Assembly (NCBI GenBank): GCA_034440615.1
Contig: JAOTOM010004875.1
Span: 224,501-288,500 of the forward strand
Source: Ashinkailepas kermadecensis
Taxonomy: Eukaryota; Arthropoda; Thecostraca; Neolepadidae
Length of the DNA stretch: 64,000 bases
Reading direction: 5' to 3'
Made by a program: the position numbers and the translations under genes. Positions 32,083 to 45,715 of the stretch are shown in pieces (position 1 is the first letter of the stretch; the number at the start of each line of letters is the position of its first letter). The notes under the pieces were generated by a model. That model was not told the DNA's origin, searched no databases, and saw only the letters and a program-made list of their open reading frames with translations.

Positions 32083-32872
32083 ATGGACTTTGAAATATCG
32101 AGAGCTCTCGCTGTCAGGTGGGACTGCAGTGGCGTCGCCGAATATTTGTGTGAATGAATGGCAAGGCTTCCCGCCGTCAGAAGCAACGTGGGAACTCGCA
32201 AAATTCGTCCCGTCAGACATTCTGCTCCGCATAACAGTCGATGGGGAAACGTTCCCCATCAACCGTTTCGGACTACAGGGCCGTCCAGGACCGCGGATAA
32301 CGAAACCCTTCACGTATCAGCATGACGGCATGTGGTGTATGACGTGCCACCACCCCATGGAGCATCACACGAGACCGTCAGCTCGTGAACCGCCGCTGCC
32401 CAGCATCCCCGAGAATGCCGGTGGTGAAACCGCGGACGTCTCCGCCGAGCCCACTGCCGACAACAGCACGGAGGAGACCGCTACAGCTGACGTAAGCAGC
32501 TCTGAGGACGTTACCGTTACTGCTGACGCCGCAGGCACCATCGCCCCCACCGACGCCGTGTGCAAGGCCGGCAACCTTGCCCATCACACGGAAATTGGTG
32601 TGACTGATGAGTCATACCTGGCTGGAGCCTTGCAGGATGCAACCGGAGTAAAGGAGGCTGCAGCGAGTGCAGCGCAGGTGCACGCTACAGCGAGTGCAGC
32701 GGGTGCAGATTCTAACGGACCGTTACCATTACCGATGCTCGCCCAGCTGACCGAGCCTGACGAGCCGGATAGCACCGCCGACTTAATGGAGAAGGTACGA
32801 CGCAGTGTCATGCTGTTTCATAAGTGCATGGAAGGCAGGGCACCTAGCCCAACTGAATTGGAGTTAATTTAA
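32083..32872 (+). pseudogene. LTR element accessory ORF Y: chromodomain protein, frameshifted
   Basis: The ATG at 32083 opens a frame whose first 24 codons (32083-32154) read like the N-terminal half of a chromodomain. It stops at TGA 32155-32157. The C-terminal half follows in another frame: EWQGFPPSEATWE, with the W-x-G-F-P-x-S-x-x-T-W-E signature. At the junction GAAT is tandemly duplicated (32152-32159), a 4-bp insertion that explains the shift. The downstream frame (open from 31988) runs to TAA at 32872. It holds a Cys/His cluster MWCMTCHHPMEHH, an Ala/Thr/Glu-rich low-complexity region and a C-terminal helix. Placement after integrase as a separate ORF is unusual. Confidence 0.75.
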
Positions 32873-33282
32873 GTGAATGCTGCACCGATGGTGACAGACA
32901 ACGGGGCAGTGGTCGCTCGTTGTCTACGGACAGAACAGTAGTTGTGATAACTTAGTGCGTGTCGCGTCGCAAATAACCTTGTGTATTTCGTGTAATGTGT
33001 TTATTTAGGGGATTTCATATAATACGTTTATTTAGGGGATTTTGTGTAACGTGTTTATTTTGGGATTATTGTGTAATATGGTAACTAACATGGACCAGGG
33101 ATGTTGGGAACCCTTGAAATCCCAGTATTTTAACGCATGTAGAAAACGAGTGTAGTCTTATAAAATAAAAAGTGTATGTATCAACGCGTAAAATTACGAT
33201 GTTTTATGGCCGTAATGATCTAGTGTATCGCAGAATTTAATTGGTAAATCCGAAATTCGCGATATTAGACCTAGCGCTGTGG
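32873..33282. other. LTR element 3' untranslated region
   Basis: Contains three copies of a GTGTTTATTTAGGGGATTT-like 25-30-bp repeat (32990-33070). There is no clear polypurine tract next to the 3' LTR; the last bases are CTAGCGCTGTGG. Confidence 0.6.
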
Positions 33283-34109
33283 TGTAACGTTGTTAAAGTT
33301 AGTGTGACCATTCGAGAATCTCTGGAATGTACTGTCTGTGTCACCCGCGATAAGGCCGCGTGAGGTACCAAAACACGAGTATTAGTTATCACAACAAGAA
33401 CGCCAGGAATGCGGCTCATCCGATCTACCACAGATAAGATCCATGTCCAGCTCGCAATGTTCGATTGTTAGCCGCCGCGATGAGGTCACTTCACCAGGTT
33501 ATAACCGATAAGAACTGAGCTCGTGTCGGGGAGTTCGCATACCACAAAGTCAAGGGCACCACCAGTCGGGTACCTCTACGAGCCGACGTCGGTTGCCAGG
33601 GTGACCACCCGACACCTACAGCTGCAAAACTGCAACCTAAGCGCGGCCGACCAGATGGGGAGTGCACGAGAAGCTGACCCCGTGAACCGTGACGTATCAC
33701 GGCCCAGCAACACCCAGCCAGGGCGATGGCCGCCGCCCCCGGCCAGCCAATCACAGCTCGTCGCATACTGGTTTAGCTCGTCACCTCACTCGGCCAATGA
33801 GAGTGTGGGTTACACGCCGATGATGTATCGCCGTAGTGTTATGTTATATATATATGTACGCGAGGAGAAATAAACGGAGAAGCCCCAGGAGACCGAGGGA
33901 GAGCCAGCGCGTCTTTGCGATCTCGAGGCGGACTGGCGTTTGCCTGTCGCGACCCAAGGTGTTGGTAACGGAGCACTAAAATTAGTGGCCAGCACTCTTA
34001 AGCTTTCGGCCCCGGCGCTATTCGTCGTTGGGAGTTTACAAGCGAGCTGTCCGCTTATTAATCCGGGGTATAGCGTACGCGTTGGTCTATTCCTCAGACT
34101 ACCCACGGC
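33283..34109 (+). repeat. 3' LTR
   Basis: Same start TGTAACG and same end CTACCCACGGC as the 5' copy, with a 4-bp shorter TA tract. AATAAA is at 33869-33874. Flanking sequence shows no duplication of the left-hand target. Confidence 0.93.
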
Positions 34110-34408
34110 CAGGGAAAAGTCTACCCTACATTAAGGATTGTGCTATTTATTATATTCACTATATTCACCCAAATTCCAGCTTCTAGGCCACATCGTAGAT
34201 TATACTACCCTGCTGCCACGATTACCCTGACGCAGCACCTTGATATCTTCTGGTGGTGGCTACTTTTCAGCACGTCGAAGCCTTCGTTGATGACCCGCAG
34301 GAAATTGGCTTTCAACACATGATCGTTTTATCGCTCGAGGGTGAGGACGGTAGACGATCTGAGCAGCTGTAAATTTTAGATGAGAGGTGGGGGGGGCGAA
34401 TTCACTTT

Positions 34409-34648
34409 TTAGCATCCATTACCTGAGCGGTCAAGCGGTTGCATGCGATGGGTGCAGTGAAGCGGCTGCGTGAGCATCACCATCACCACGTGGTCTCTGG
34501 CATAGTCGACAGCAGCAAATGTTTTGTGACTGTGGCGTTCGTCTAGTATGAGGATGTGCTTCTTTTCGACACTTGACCTCACCACGCTGATGAAGTGTTC
34601 CAACCAGACCTGGAAGGCGTCCCCGTCCATCCAGCCCGGTAACGTCAT
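34409..34648 (-). pseudogene. DDE_1 (pogo/Tigger-like) transposase fragment, C-terminal part
   Basis: 79 codons: LPGWMDGDAFQVWLEHF, KHILILDERHSHKT (catalytic Asp position; family motif D-N-H-x-S-H, here DERHSH) and LTQPLHCTHRMQPLD. Protein similarity ends just after PLD, near 34440. It starts at exactly the residue where the fragment at 42046-42370 stops. Confidence 0.8.
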
Positions 34649-34919
34649 GTAGGCAAGTATCAGTATGCCTGGCAGTGATAGTCTATATTTTCATCGTTTG
34701 TGCGATTACTGGTTCTAAAATTCGATAGCTTCTCCATTCACCAGTTCTCAAATCCAAGAGCCGTTCTTCAAATTCATCAGCTGTTAATGCTCTTAGACAT
34801 AAAAAGACATAAACGAGCAGTGCAACTATGAGCCACAAGGACACTTCTTGGCTGCACTCTGGACACTGAACCAGTTACCCACCAAATCTGTCAATCAACC
34901 CTCCCTGGAAGACCGAAAA

Positions 34920-35400
34920 GCAAGCCCTCTTTTCTTATAATGTGTGTCTATGCTGTTTTTAAAGATGTTCAGTGTGCTGCTACTGACAATGGTTTCTGGC
35001 AGCTGGTTCCAATATTCTACTACCCTGTTGGTGAAGAAAGACTGTCTTAACCTTGTCCTGCTGTGATTAACTTTAATTTCGAATTGATAACCTCTAATTG
35101 CATCATTACTGTAAATTCAAACATTTCTCTGATGTATCCCTGTTCCTGACCATCAACAAATTTAAAGACCTCGATGAGATCTCCTCTCAGCCTTCTATAT
35201 CTAAGTGAAAACATATTCAATTTCTTCATTCTTTCCTCATATGCCAGGTTGCTTATACCATTAACCATTTTGTGTTGCCCTCTTTTGTTCTCTCTCTGAA
35301 AGCAAACAATCTTTTTCATAACTAGGGCACCAAGCTTGGTCACAGTATTCCAAATGTGGCCTGATATATGCACAGTAAAGCTTCCTGATGACTTCCTCAC
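34920..35400 (-). pseudogene. LINE 3' fragment (RT C-terminus, CR1-like)
   Basis: Minus-strand frames give AYEERMKKLNMFSLRYRRLR followed by GDLIEVFKFVDG, and after a frameshift near 35045 FFTNRVVEYWNQLPETIVS. These are typical of the extreme C-terminus of non-LTR reverse transcriptases. The rest of the element is absent. Confidence 0.8.
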
Positions 35401-35409
35401 TTTTGTATG

Positions 35410-35640
35410 ATACTGCAGGGCGTCGAGGTCGGGGGTGGGGTCGGTGTGGGGGGGGAGGTTGATAGAGGTGTTGGTTAGGTCTGGAAGGGGGAAGTGGGAA
35501 GTTGGTTGGTTGACAGGGGGTGTCTAGTTAAATCTGGGAGGGGAAGTGGGAGGGGGTCATAGGGGTTGTCAGGTCATGTCTTGGTAGGGCAAAAAATGGG
35601 GGGGGTAATAGGAGTCGTTTCGAGGTAGCTGGTTTCGTCT
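35410..35640 (+). repeat. G-rich degenerate tandem repeat
   Basis: Repeats of GGGAAGTGGGAAGTTGGTTG/GGTGTCTAGTTAAATCTGGG type with runs of five to seven G. Several G-quadruplex-forming stretches lie on this strand. Confidence 0.6.
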
Positions 35641-38600
35641 TCTGTCGCTGGTCGCAGTGGTCTGGAGTGGTTGGTCTTGTCGCAGTCGTCTGAGTTTGTT
35701 GGGGTCAGTGTCGTCTTGGAGGCGTTTGTGTTTGTTTTGTATAGGTTACTCCCTCTACGTGGTGGTAACGTCGAACGCGTACTGCGGCGCGCCCTTGAGC
35801 CAGATGTTTCCGCACGGCCGCCGGCCGGCGGCCATATTGGCTACGCTCACGGGGCGCTGGGCGGGTTCTCCGCGATCCGTGCCGATCTCGTTTCCGGTGG
35901 GCCGGCTCCCAGCCGGTGCGGCCCACAGCGAGCGGTGACCCGCGAGTCCACGCTGTAGTATGAGCTGTCATCATATGATATATCATCATTTGTCGTCGTA
36001 TAGTCATCTTGTCGGCGCCCCGTAACTCGTCATCCTGACACAAACTTATATAGCGAGGCCAAGTTTCTCACAATCACCACTTCCATTCGTGAGTGAACCT
36101 AGCTTGGTCGTGGCGCTAGGGAAGGCTAGAGGAACCGCGTGGTTGGAGAGACTTTGTATGCACACATCGGGCCCCAAACAGCCTCCACTGGTCCTTAACT
36201 ACCCTTAGCTAGGTCATGCACACTCACATTCATTCCCTTTCATTCCGAACGTTCGCTCCATTAATGAAAAATGTAAATGTTTGGCCCGCGATTTCTCCCC
36301 CCCCCCCCCAGTGGTATGTGAACATTCAGCAAGTCTTACTTCCCCGGATCGCTGCTTAGGGCTTACTGGCCCAAAGTTAAATGTTAATTACCCGTGCTTA
36401 GGTCCACAATTGTGACCGGCTGACGCGACACTGTTGGTTGGGTATGATAGACTACTATTTCCGTTACTGCCTCCAAGGTTTGATGACACTGGGCTGCGAC
36501 ATTCCGTTAGTTTCTGATGGGTCTTATGTCTGGGCTTGGGTAATAATGGCCGACATACCTACCCTTAAATGAGTCAAAGCCTTGCCAGGACTTGCGTGCT
36601 CGAACTTGCGATCTGCGGGCACCCCCACAGGTGGTCCTGGGCCACAACTCGGTCGGGATGGTCCCCCTATCGTCTTTCTAACCTATCCTGCCCGGGGTCA
36701 TATAGGGAGACTCCAAACCCCTGCCTGTCCTATCCTTGGGGGCTTACGGAACCCCAAACTTCATCTTCCCTGCCTGTGCCAAAATCGAGAGGCCCAGGCC
36801 TACTGGAATAGCTGAGACTGGAAAGGAATACCAACCTGGCCGTTTTTGGCTGTTACCTAAACTGTGCGCACAGATTCATCCCGAACCAAAATTGGGTGCC
36901 GCTGCCTCCGAGCTTACCCATCGACCCCGTCGGGTCTTACCACCCTCGGGATGCCCTTCCGCGCTCTGTGATCACCAGGCCGGAGGGATTTGCGGCCTAG
37001 AATTACTCAAGTTATCCAGCTGCCCTGTGAAATGTCCAGTCTTTCCGGCACGCTTTCCCAGGGGTTCAACCAACAGTGTTTCGTCATTTCCCGTCTTCTA
37101 TGAGCCATCCTCCGTCTCCTCCGAAGAGAAGAGGGTGGAGGCTATTTGTAGCTCACGTTTGGATCCATGGAATTTCTCGCCCGTGGAAGGGCGGCTTGCC
37201 AACCGTCTCCTCGCTAAAATGCGTAAGTTGTCTCATGTTATTCGTCACAGTCGGTTATCGGGTCCGTCCTGTCCTGTCTTGTCGGCTAGCTTTTGCATTA
37301 AGTAACGGACGAACCCGGAATTAATTCCCTGTCAGATCCCTAATCGTACCTGGTACGTTTGCCGACGTAATGGTCAATGCACTGTTCGTTTCTCAACGAC
37401 ATCAACTGAAGGTTTCATTTAGACCTCCGAATGTTTACCCTACCCTCAGCATTCAAGGGCAATACATGTACTGACAGGTACAAAGCCTGATGGCGAGTTT
37501 CCAAGGATTGCACGGTAAACGTTGTTTTTCCCCATCGTGTCTGCTTTGCGATATTTCCCATTACACTAATTAACTTGTACGAATCTGGTCTCTTTAATTT
37601 GCTTTTTATGCCCCTTTAAGGCTTGCCCTTATGTGAATAAATGCCGGTACTGTCACGTCGCGCTGGTCTCTACGTCGGAGGTGTCAGGAAGTTTCGTGAG
37701 CATGGGAGGATGAATGTTCGTGACTCAAAGCTGAGCGAGTATGGAAGTGCTGCACGTCATTTAACGCATGTTTGTCATTTCATTCTTTATAAATGCTTAG
37801 CCTGTGTAACAACCGCTATTTCAGGTTCAGTGCAGATATTTCCTCAGTAGCGACGGTTTAGTGTAATCTGAAAATGTATTTGCTTCTTAGTCATTCTACA
37901 CTTTTCTACTGTTTAGGTTCGCAAACTTGGAAACACGAGCAAAAAGAATACTGTGTGCTGCTTACATACCCATACTTATTCTAAATTACTCGACATGTAG
38001 CATGAACGAATCTTGTGCACTGACTCTTGTAATTGTCATTATACGATATTCTAAGCAATGGAAATTTTCGATGTGCATTCTTGCGAAAGGTAATCCATAG
38101 GTGTCGGATTTTCTTTTCACGATGAAATATTAGGAAGTCAGAGGGGAATCATCTGCATATTTGTACTCACTTCCGCTTCTGCAGTCTATGATGGCGTGAA
38201 GGATATCACCCTTTGCCTATGGCGCAACTGCACCTGCCGGGATCAAGGTTTTTTCCGGGTCAGTTTCAGTTGTGCATCAGGTGAATATAAAATGCGGGAT
38301 CTTGAACTTAATAGGCAAATATTATTTTTCTCGCGGTGCGGTATTGAACCAAACTTCTGATGTTTCCCGCTAATATGCATAGGCAGAATATTTGTTTTAT
38401 GGGTACCCTGCATTCCAATCTTCATAGACCTGGCATTAGAAAACCGATGCAAATATGAATATTGGCATCAACCACCATTTTCATGAGGACGTTCCATCGC
38501 AGAAAAGATGGCGTTGTCTAAAAGCGCCACTGATCATCACCCCTCCAACCTGAGAAACCTGCAGGCTTGTCGCTACGAGGAAGAACTCTTACGGAGCGTG

Positions 38601-39160
38601 ATACCATTGCATCCTTATTTATGGTCTCCATTCTACGAGTTTCTTTAAGCATTAGACCAGCGGGGACCAGCACCGATTGCCGTGATATTCATGTTGAATA
38701 TGCAAATGAAGGACCGTTTACTTGAGGCCTGATGGGCGGAATTGACAAAATTGTTCCACCAGAGGCTATAAATCTGCACAAACATTTTTCTTCAGCATAC
38801 CCGCAAGGACAGTAACCGGACGCTCCTCCGTCGAAAATGTGGGTCAGTAGTGCGAATGCGGTTTACCACTTATGGGATCTAACGTTACGTTCAGTCAAGG
38901 ATGACATCAAGACCCTCATAAACCCGCCGGAACCAAACCCATTGTCTGGTGGAATATGATGCAAATTACAATGTATATGCAGGTAAACACACTAAAATGG
39001 CGGATCTCTGATAAACAAAATGTCCATGTTGTGCGATATTCCCATTCACTGCTGACAATTCGGGTTAACGGTTATGGTCTGTTCCCTCCACAAGGGTTAA
39101 TGGACCCTTGGTTCGGCGGCACCAGCCAAGCTGCCTGTTTGATGGGAAACAGGTGTTTGG
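35640..39160. other. Unassigned region
   Basis: 35740-35960 is a GC-rich island with overlapping open frames on both strands, none recognised; it could be an exon of an unknown gene but has no clear splice pattern. 36560-37320 has a 189-codon open frame without recognisable domain. 37330-39160 is AT-rich and featureless apart from short direct repeats. Confidence 0.3.
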
Positions 39161-39167
39161 CGTTTGA

Positions 39168-41400
<2,233 letters not shown>

Positions 41401-41441
41401 GTCTCTTGCGTACATTCCGACGTCGTCGACTGCCCTGGGAT

Positions 41442-41531
41442 GACTATCCGGCCCGGGGGCCATCGCGGGCCGGATAGTCTGATACGCGGGCACTGTCACG
41501 CGGGCCCTGTCTGATATTACATCAGACAGGG
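41442..41531. repeat. Two adjacent hairpins
   Basis: Hairpin 1 has 14-bp perfect arms, 41442-41455 and 41466-41479 (GACTATCCGGCCCG), with a 10-nt loop. Hairpin 2 has 11-bp perfect arms, 41505-41515 and 41521-41531 (CCCTGTCTGAT), with loop ATTAC. They are separated by 25 bp. Confidence 0.9.
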
Positions 41532-41833
41532 ACGTGGTGGACCGCTATAGGTCGAGAACGCAGTAAAGCGGCTAACTGCGGTTGGTCGATAATACTTCTG
41601 ACCAGCCCTCCTTGCCCCGCACTGCCGATTGGTACCAGGGCGGGTGTTAATGACCTGACACCAAACTGTGTCATGTCGCAATGACAGTCTCGGTCTGCCG
41701 AGCCGGGGCGGAATGCTGACGAAGTCAACATCTCACGGCCGGCCGGCGCCCGTCGCGTCAAGACTGAACGTGCCGGCTGGTGCCGGTCAATTTCCAGGGA
41801 TCCGCTCAGAGCTCGGATCCCAGGATACATGGG

Positions 41834-41992
41834 TGGGGATGAGTGGTCTAGGGGTAAGATGCTCGTCTCACAATCGAAAGATTGTGGGTTCGAGTCTAAC
41901 CTGTCGCGACTCGTCGCCCGCGACCAATCGGCGTGAGGGATTGGCGACGCTATATGCCTCAACGGTCGACGTGTCGTAAAACCAATAACCAA
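41834..41992 (+). mobile_element. SINE family A, full length, with 15-bp target duplication
   Basis: Best full copy. A-box-like TGGTCTAGGGG, B-box GGTTCGAGTCT, body CCCGCGACCAATCGGCGTGA, tail GTAAAACCAATAACCAA. Flanked by CCCAGRATACATGGG at 41819-41833 and 41993-42007 with one mismatch. Confidence 0.94.
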
Positions 41993-42045
41993 CCCAGAAT
42001 ACATGGGAGCCAAATGCATTGAAAATAGAGCGGTCCAAAACTAAC

Positions 42046-42733
42046 TTCGTTACAGCCACAACGCTGACTGAATCCGGTGGCGCTTCGTTCATGAGTGACT
42101 CTGCCACTCCCTGTCGGGGAAAGACGAACATGGGTAGAATGTACTGCCCACTAGTGCTGACATCGCACACCACTGTGACGTTGGTTCCCATCTCGGCGCT
42201 GGTATTTGTCTAACCTCGAGGCGCCCTTTGGCTGCCAGCACTGCGGTGGGCTTCTGTGCAGTTGTTACTCCGGTCTCATCTGCATACCATAAACGAAGTG
42301 GACTGGTCTTACATTTGGCCAGTTCTTCTTTGTGGATCTTGAGAAATCTGTCAACTTGTGGCCGGTTCAATCCGACAACCCGAGAGATGCCTGTAACCTG
42401 TAGCTTACAAATTCACAGGCCGGGATGCCGTCTTAAGAAGCCATGTAGCCAGCCGAGTAAAGCTATTCTTCTTGTCGCCGTTGAACCGGTGGGAAATCCC
42501 CTCTCGGCTAGCCAGCTCGGTAGGCAAGACACTTCACATTTTTGGTTGTTCGTCTGAACGACGCGTTTTTTCCATATCCTTGGTGTATTCCGCAAGTCGC
42601 CGCTCAAACTAGTCGATATCTGGCCTGAAGCGACCAAGTGCCACGGGACCCTGATGACTTCACAGCACCATCTTGACGACGGCGAAGTGTCCTGGCTGGC
42701 ATGCCGTACTTCTTCGACGTAGGTAGAAGGCAT
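42046..42733 (-). pseudogene. DDE_1 (pogo/Tigger-like) transposase fragment, N-terminal and central part
   Basis: Read on minus from 42733. 42413-42733 gives RHASQDTSPSSRWCCEVIRV and, after shifts, NRPQVDRFLKIHKEELAKCK and the first catalytic segment LWYADETGVTTAQKP (Asp-Glu). Then comes VTVVCDVSTSGQYILPMFVF and NEAPPDSVSVVAVT, where similarity ends. It has several frameshifts. Pogo/Tigger/JRK transposases have this order. Confidence 0.78.
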
Positions 42734-42734
42734 T

Positions 42735-44860
42735 CACCATTTTCTATCGCATCGAGCGCCTCTTAGAGTGTGTTGACCCCATAGCAGGCTTGCGCCGTCT
42801 TCCTCTTGTAAGTTCTTCCCATCTTGTGCAAAGAAAACAAAAAAAAGAAGCAGATTACCTTAAATGGAGGACTGGCGGGGACAGAAGATATGATGGAAGA
42901 TGCGGAAGGAAAAGGGATTGAGCGGGTAGGTGACCGATTGTGAGCAGCCATAGTAAAAATACGCTTCCGATTCAATCATCCACTTTAATTTTGATGTATA
43001 GCACATGCATGCATGCCTAACACGGTGAAAAACGTCAATAGGCGTTTTACCCCCGACCATTGGGTGGAATTTTACCCCCAGACACAATACAATATTTAAC
43101 AAAACCTCAATTAATTTCTGGGCAATTGTGGTGCGGAGCACGCGTCTCGTATTACATTGAAACCAGCGGCGTCGCCACGAAATTCTTCCAGGGTGAGCAA
43201 TGTTGGAAGGGGGCCTCCTGCTCCCCGAAAGGGGCCTCCCATTGTTTTAGGCTCTTGGTATGGTTCAAGAATGGGAATCATGATTTCATATTCATGTCTT
43301 GTTTGTTCTTGGCATGGTGCATCATTTACGCAAAACGCGATAGCAATAATTTTTTTTTCGCTTAGAACTGAGCCATGCCAGGGCATAAATAAGGAAATGT
43401 GGATAAATACCTAAGTGTCAAAACAAACCAATGTCTTAATGCTTTATCGACCAGAAGAATCTTCCCGTTGACCTCTAGATTCCAGCGAGCTGGCTGGGCT
43501 GGTGCTGAACATATCTTAAAGATGTGTCCCATTGATCAACCCACTTCTATGTCCACCAAGTCTAACTGAATATAACTAGATTCACCACTACTGGCAGTCA
43601 TTCCCACCAGCTTGATGTCATAAGTAAACTTAAACGATCATTTCTCAGTCCTAGGACGATCATTTCGCGAAGGTGACAACGAGAAGTGGATTGAATTGGT
43701 TTTCTGATCGCCATCTTAGGGATTTATTTATTTTATATAACATTTGGTACTGGCTGTAAGGCACCTGGCACACAAGCTGAACTAATAATTCCTCAGGGAA
43801 TAAATTCACGGCAAGAACAAGCATTGAACAACAGTACATAAATGACAATGCAACAATGCAACAATGGCAATGCCGAAATATTGCAAAACTTTCAAATTCC
43901 ACGCCTTCACGCCCATGGTTTTCGCTGTGCTGCACCGTTTTGTAAATGACGTCGTTGATAAGGTATTGAAGCTGGGAAGCTCTAATCATGCAGGTTGTAA
44001 TCACAGCAGACAATTTTGTAGGAAGAAAATGCATTTATAAACATCATTCCACCCGATTTGTATGGGGTATCGGTGTTGTTTTGTATGTTTGTGAGGGGCA
44101 ATTTGCCCCCTCAATGTTGGCTTTGCCCCATGTTTCTGAAAATTATTAGGAGACCAGTGGGGTACCTATATTTGCGTCAAGGGGGAGGGTGGGAAACGTA
44201 TTTGGCGGGGTCAACCTACCCCATTAAAAAGTCCTCGGATTTGGACCACTATTTTGTCAAAGGGGACCTTTTTAAATTAAATAAATAGTGATCAACTGAA
44301 TTGTCATATTGAGGGACCTAATCTACCACTATCGCTTTTGATTCGTCGTATTTTAACCCTAACTCCCCCACCCTGTTAGAATGTTTTCTTTTGATATCCC
44401 TTGATAAGTCATCTCACATTGCTGAAATTACACTTATGCAAATAACTTTAAAATGTAAAATTTCCAAATTTCAGACATTCCAGTTCATAGCGCCCGGTCG
44501 CCACGACGCCAACGTTCGTGCACATGCACACCCATCTTGCGCATTCGGCGCATTCGCCACACTTCGTGCGATGCTACGGTTTCTGCTAGGCCTGCTACAT
44601 TTTGCTAATTGCTGCCACATGATTGACTTGCGCCATATTTGACGCGATGGAATGCTTCGTATGGACGATCGCTGCGAAAATTCGATTAATTAAATTCTGT
44701 CATTAGTACCCTATTTCCAATATTTTATGGTGGTTAAGAAATGCGGATACCCGCTGAGCCTTGATGCACCTCATATCTTTGATTAAATATGCTCCCAGAT
44801 TGGCTACCGGACCGAGGCCCTGCCTCTGCTCTTTTTTTTACCAATTTCGTCTTTCTTCGT
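42735..44860. other. Unassigned AT-rich region
   Basis: No supported gene. GGGGGCCTCCTGCTCCCC-like words at 43208-43245 and GGGGCAATTTGCCCCCTC at 44096 are short palindromic motifs of a kind common in dispersed invertebrate repeats. A TGAAACCAGCGGCGTCGCC-like word at 43158 recurs inverted near 54250. Confidence 0.3.
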
Positions 44861-44864
44861 CTAC

Positions 44865-45442
44865 GGATGTGTCTTAGGGCTTCAATCCATTTTTGTTAGG
44901 AGCCAAATTTTCGAAACCCCTGCTCGTTTTAGGGTTTGTTGCTTTTTTTGTGTACCGATGATTTTTCTTAGATGTCGGGGCGCTTTCAAAGATCCCGATG
45001 TGTTTATTTAGTGCTCGCTCTTTTTGTTCGTTTTGGGACCATGCTGCTTTTTGCAGCCCCAGCCTCTTATTCAGGCCATTGTGCAGTCGCATGGCCCCTG
45101 TGTGCCTTGAGAGTTTCAGGATTTTTTGTTTAGAGCTCCCGGTATGTTTATTTAAGGCTGCAAAGCATCTTTTAAGGCCCATGTCGCTTTTTGCAAGACT
45201 GCGCATTGGAGGGCCAGTTGCACCTTCCGGCCCCCGTTGTGCTCTTAGGGTTCCGCAGTGTTTATCTGGGACTTCTGACGCACATTTGTGGGGCCCCGAG
45301 TGCAATTTTGGGGCTTCGGTGCGATTTGTCTGGGTCCCAGCGCGACTTATCGCGCCCAGGCGCGTGGTTCCGGGGACCCAACACTAGTTTCCTGGGCTCA
45401 ACGCGATTTTTGTGGATCTCTTCTGAATTTTCTTTAAAGTCC
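44865..45442 (+). repeat. Degenerate tandem array, left part
   Basis: Irregular units of about 35-48 bp with T-runs and GGGGCCCC-like words, for example GTGGGGCCCCGAGTGCAATT, GGGGCTTCGGTGCGATTTG and GGGTCCCAGCGCGACTTATC. It resumes at 51762 beyond the LINE. Confidence 0.75.
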
Positions 45443-45715
45443 ATGGAGTGTCAGTACTATTTGAGCCAGACAAACCTGCCAAAGCTCACTGAACACTCCG
45501 TCGTGCCATTTCTGGCCAGACTGACTGCTGGTACTGCAGTCCATTATTTTTTATTTTCGTAGGGTGACACCCGTCGCTCTTTCCGTATCTTCGTTTCCCA
45601 GTGGGGTGACACCCGTCGCCCCATTTGGTTTTTCATCGACGTACTTTTGTTCCCTGTTATTCTGTGAGTCCTTCGTGTTTATTTAGATTTCGTTAGATAG
45701 GTTTTTTTCCCCGCG

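Larger units (their letters stand above)
24917..34109 (+). mobile_element. LTR retrotransposon, Ty3/gypsy type, 9.2 kb, defective
   Basis: Two LTRs of 831 and 827 bp enclose gag, protease, RT, RNase H, integrase and two extra 3' ORFs, all on +. The gag-pro-RT-RNaseH-integrase order is the Ty3/gypsy order (Metaviridae). gag-pol has many stops and frameshifts. No matching target duplication is visible (CTTAA left, CAGGG right), nor an obvious polypurine tract before the 3' LTR. A possible tRNA primer site TGGTGACC occurs about 20 bp after the 5' LTR. The ends are therefore not classical, or the copy arose by recombination. Confidence 0.9.

Noticed and set aside
30945..32872. Extra 3' ORFs as an envelope gene
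   Set aside because: No signal peptide, no hydrophobic membrane segment and no furin-like site were seen.
24917..34109. Stop codons in gag-pol as a sign of stop-codon reassignment
   Set aside because: Stops are TAA and TGA mixed with frameshifts, and the host CCT2 and RNF113 genes read with the standard code.
35740..35960. GC-rich open frame as a possible exon
   Set aside because: No recognisable domain, no convincing splice borders, and both strands are open.
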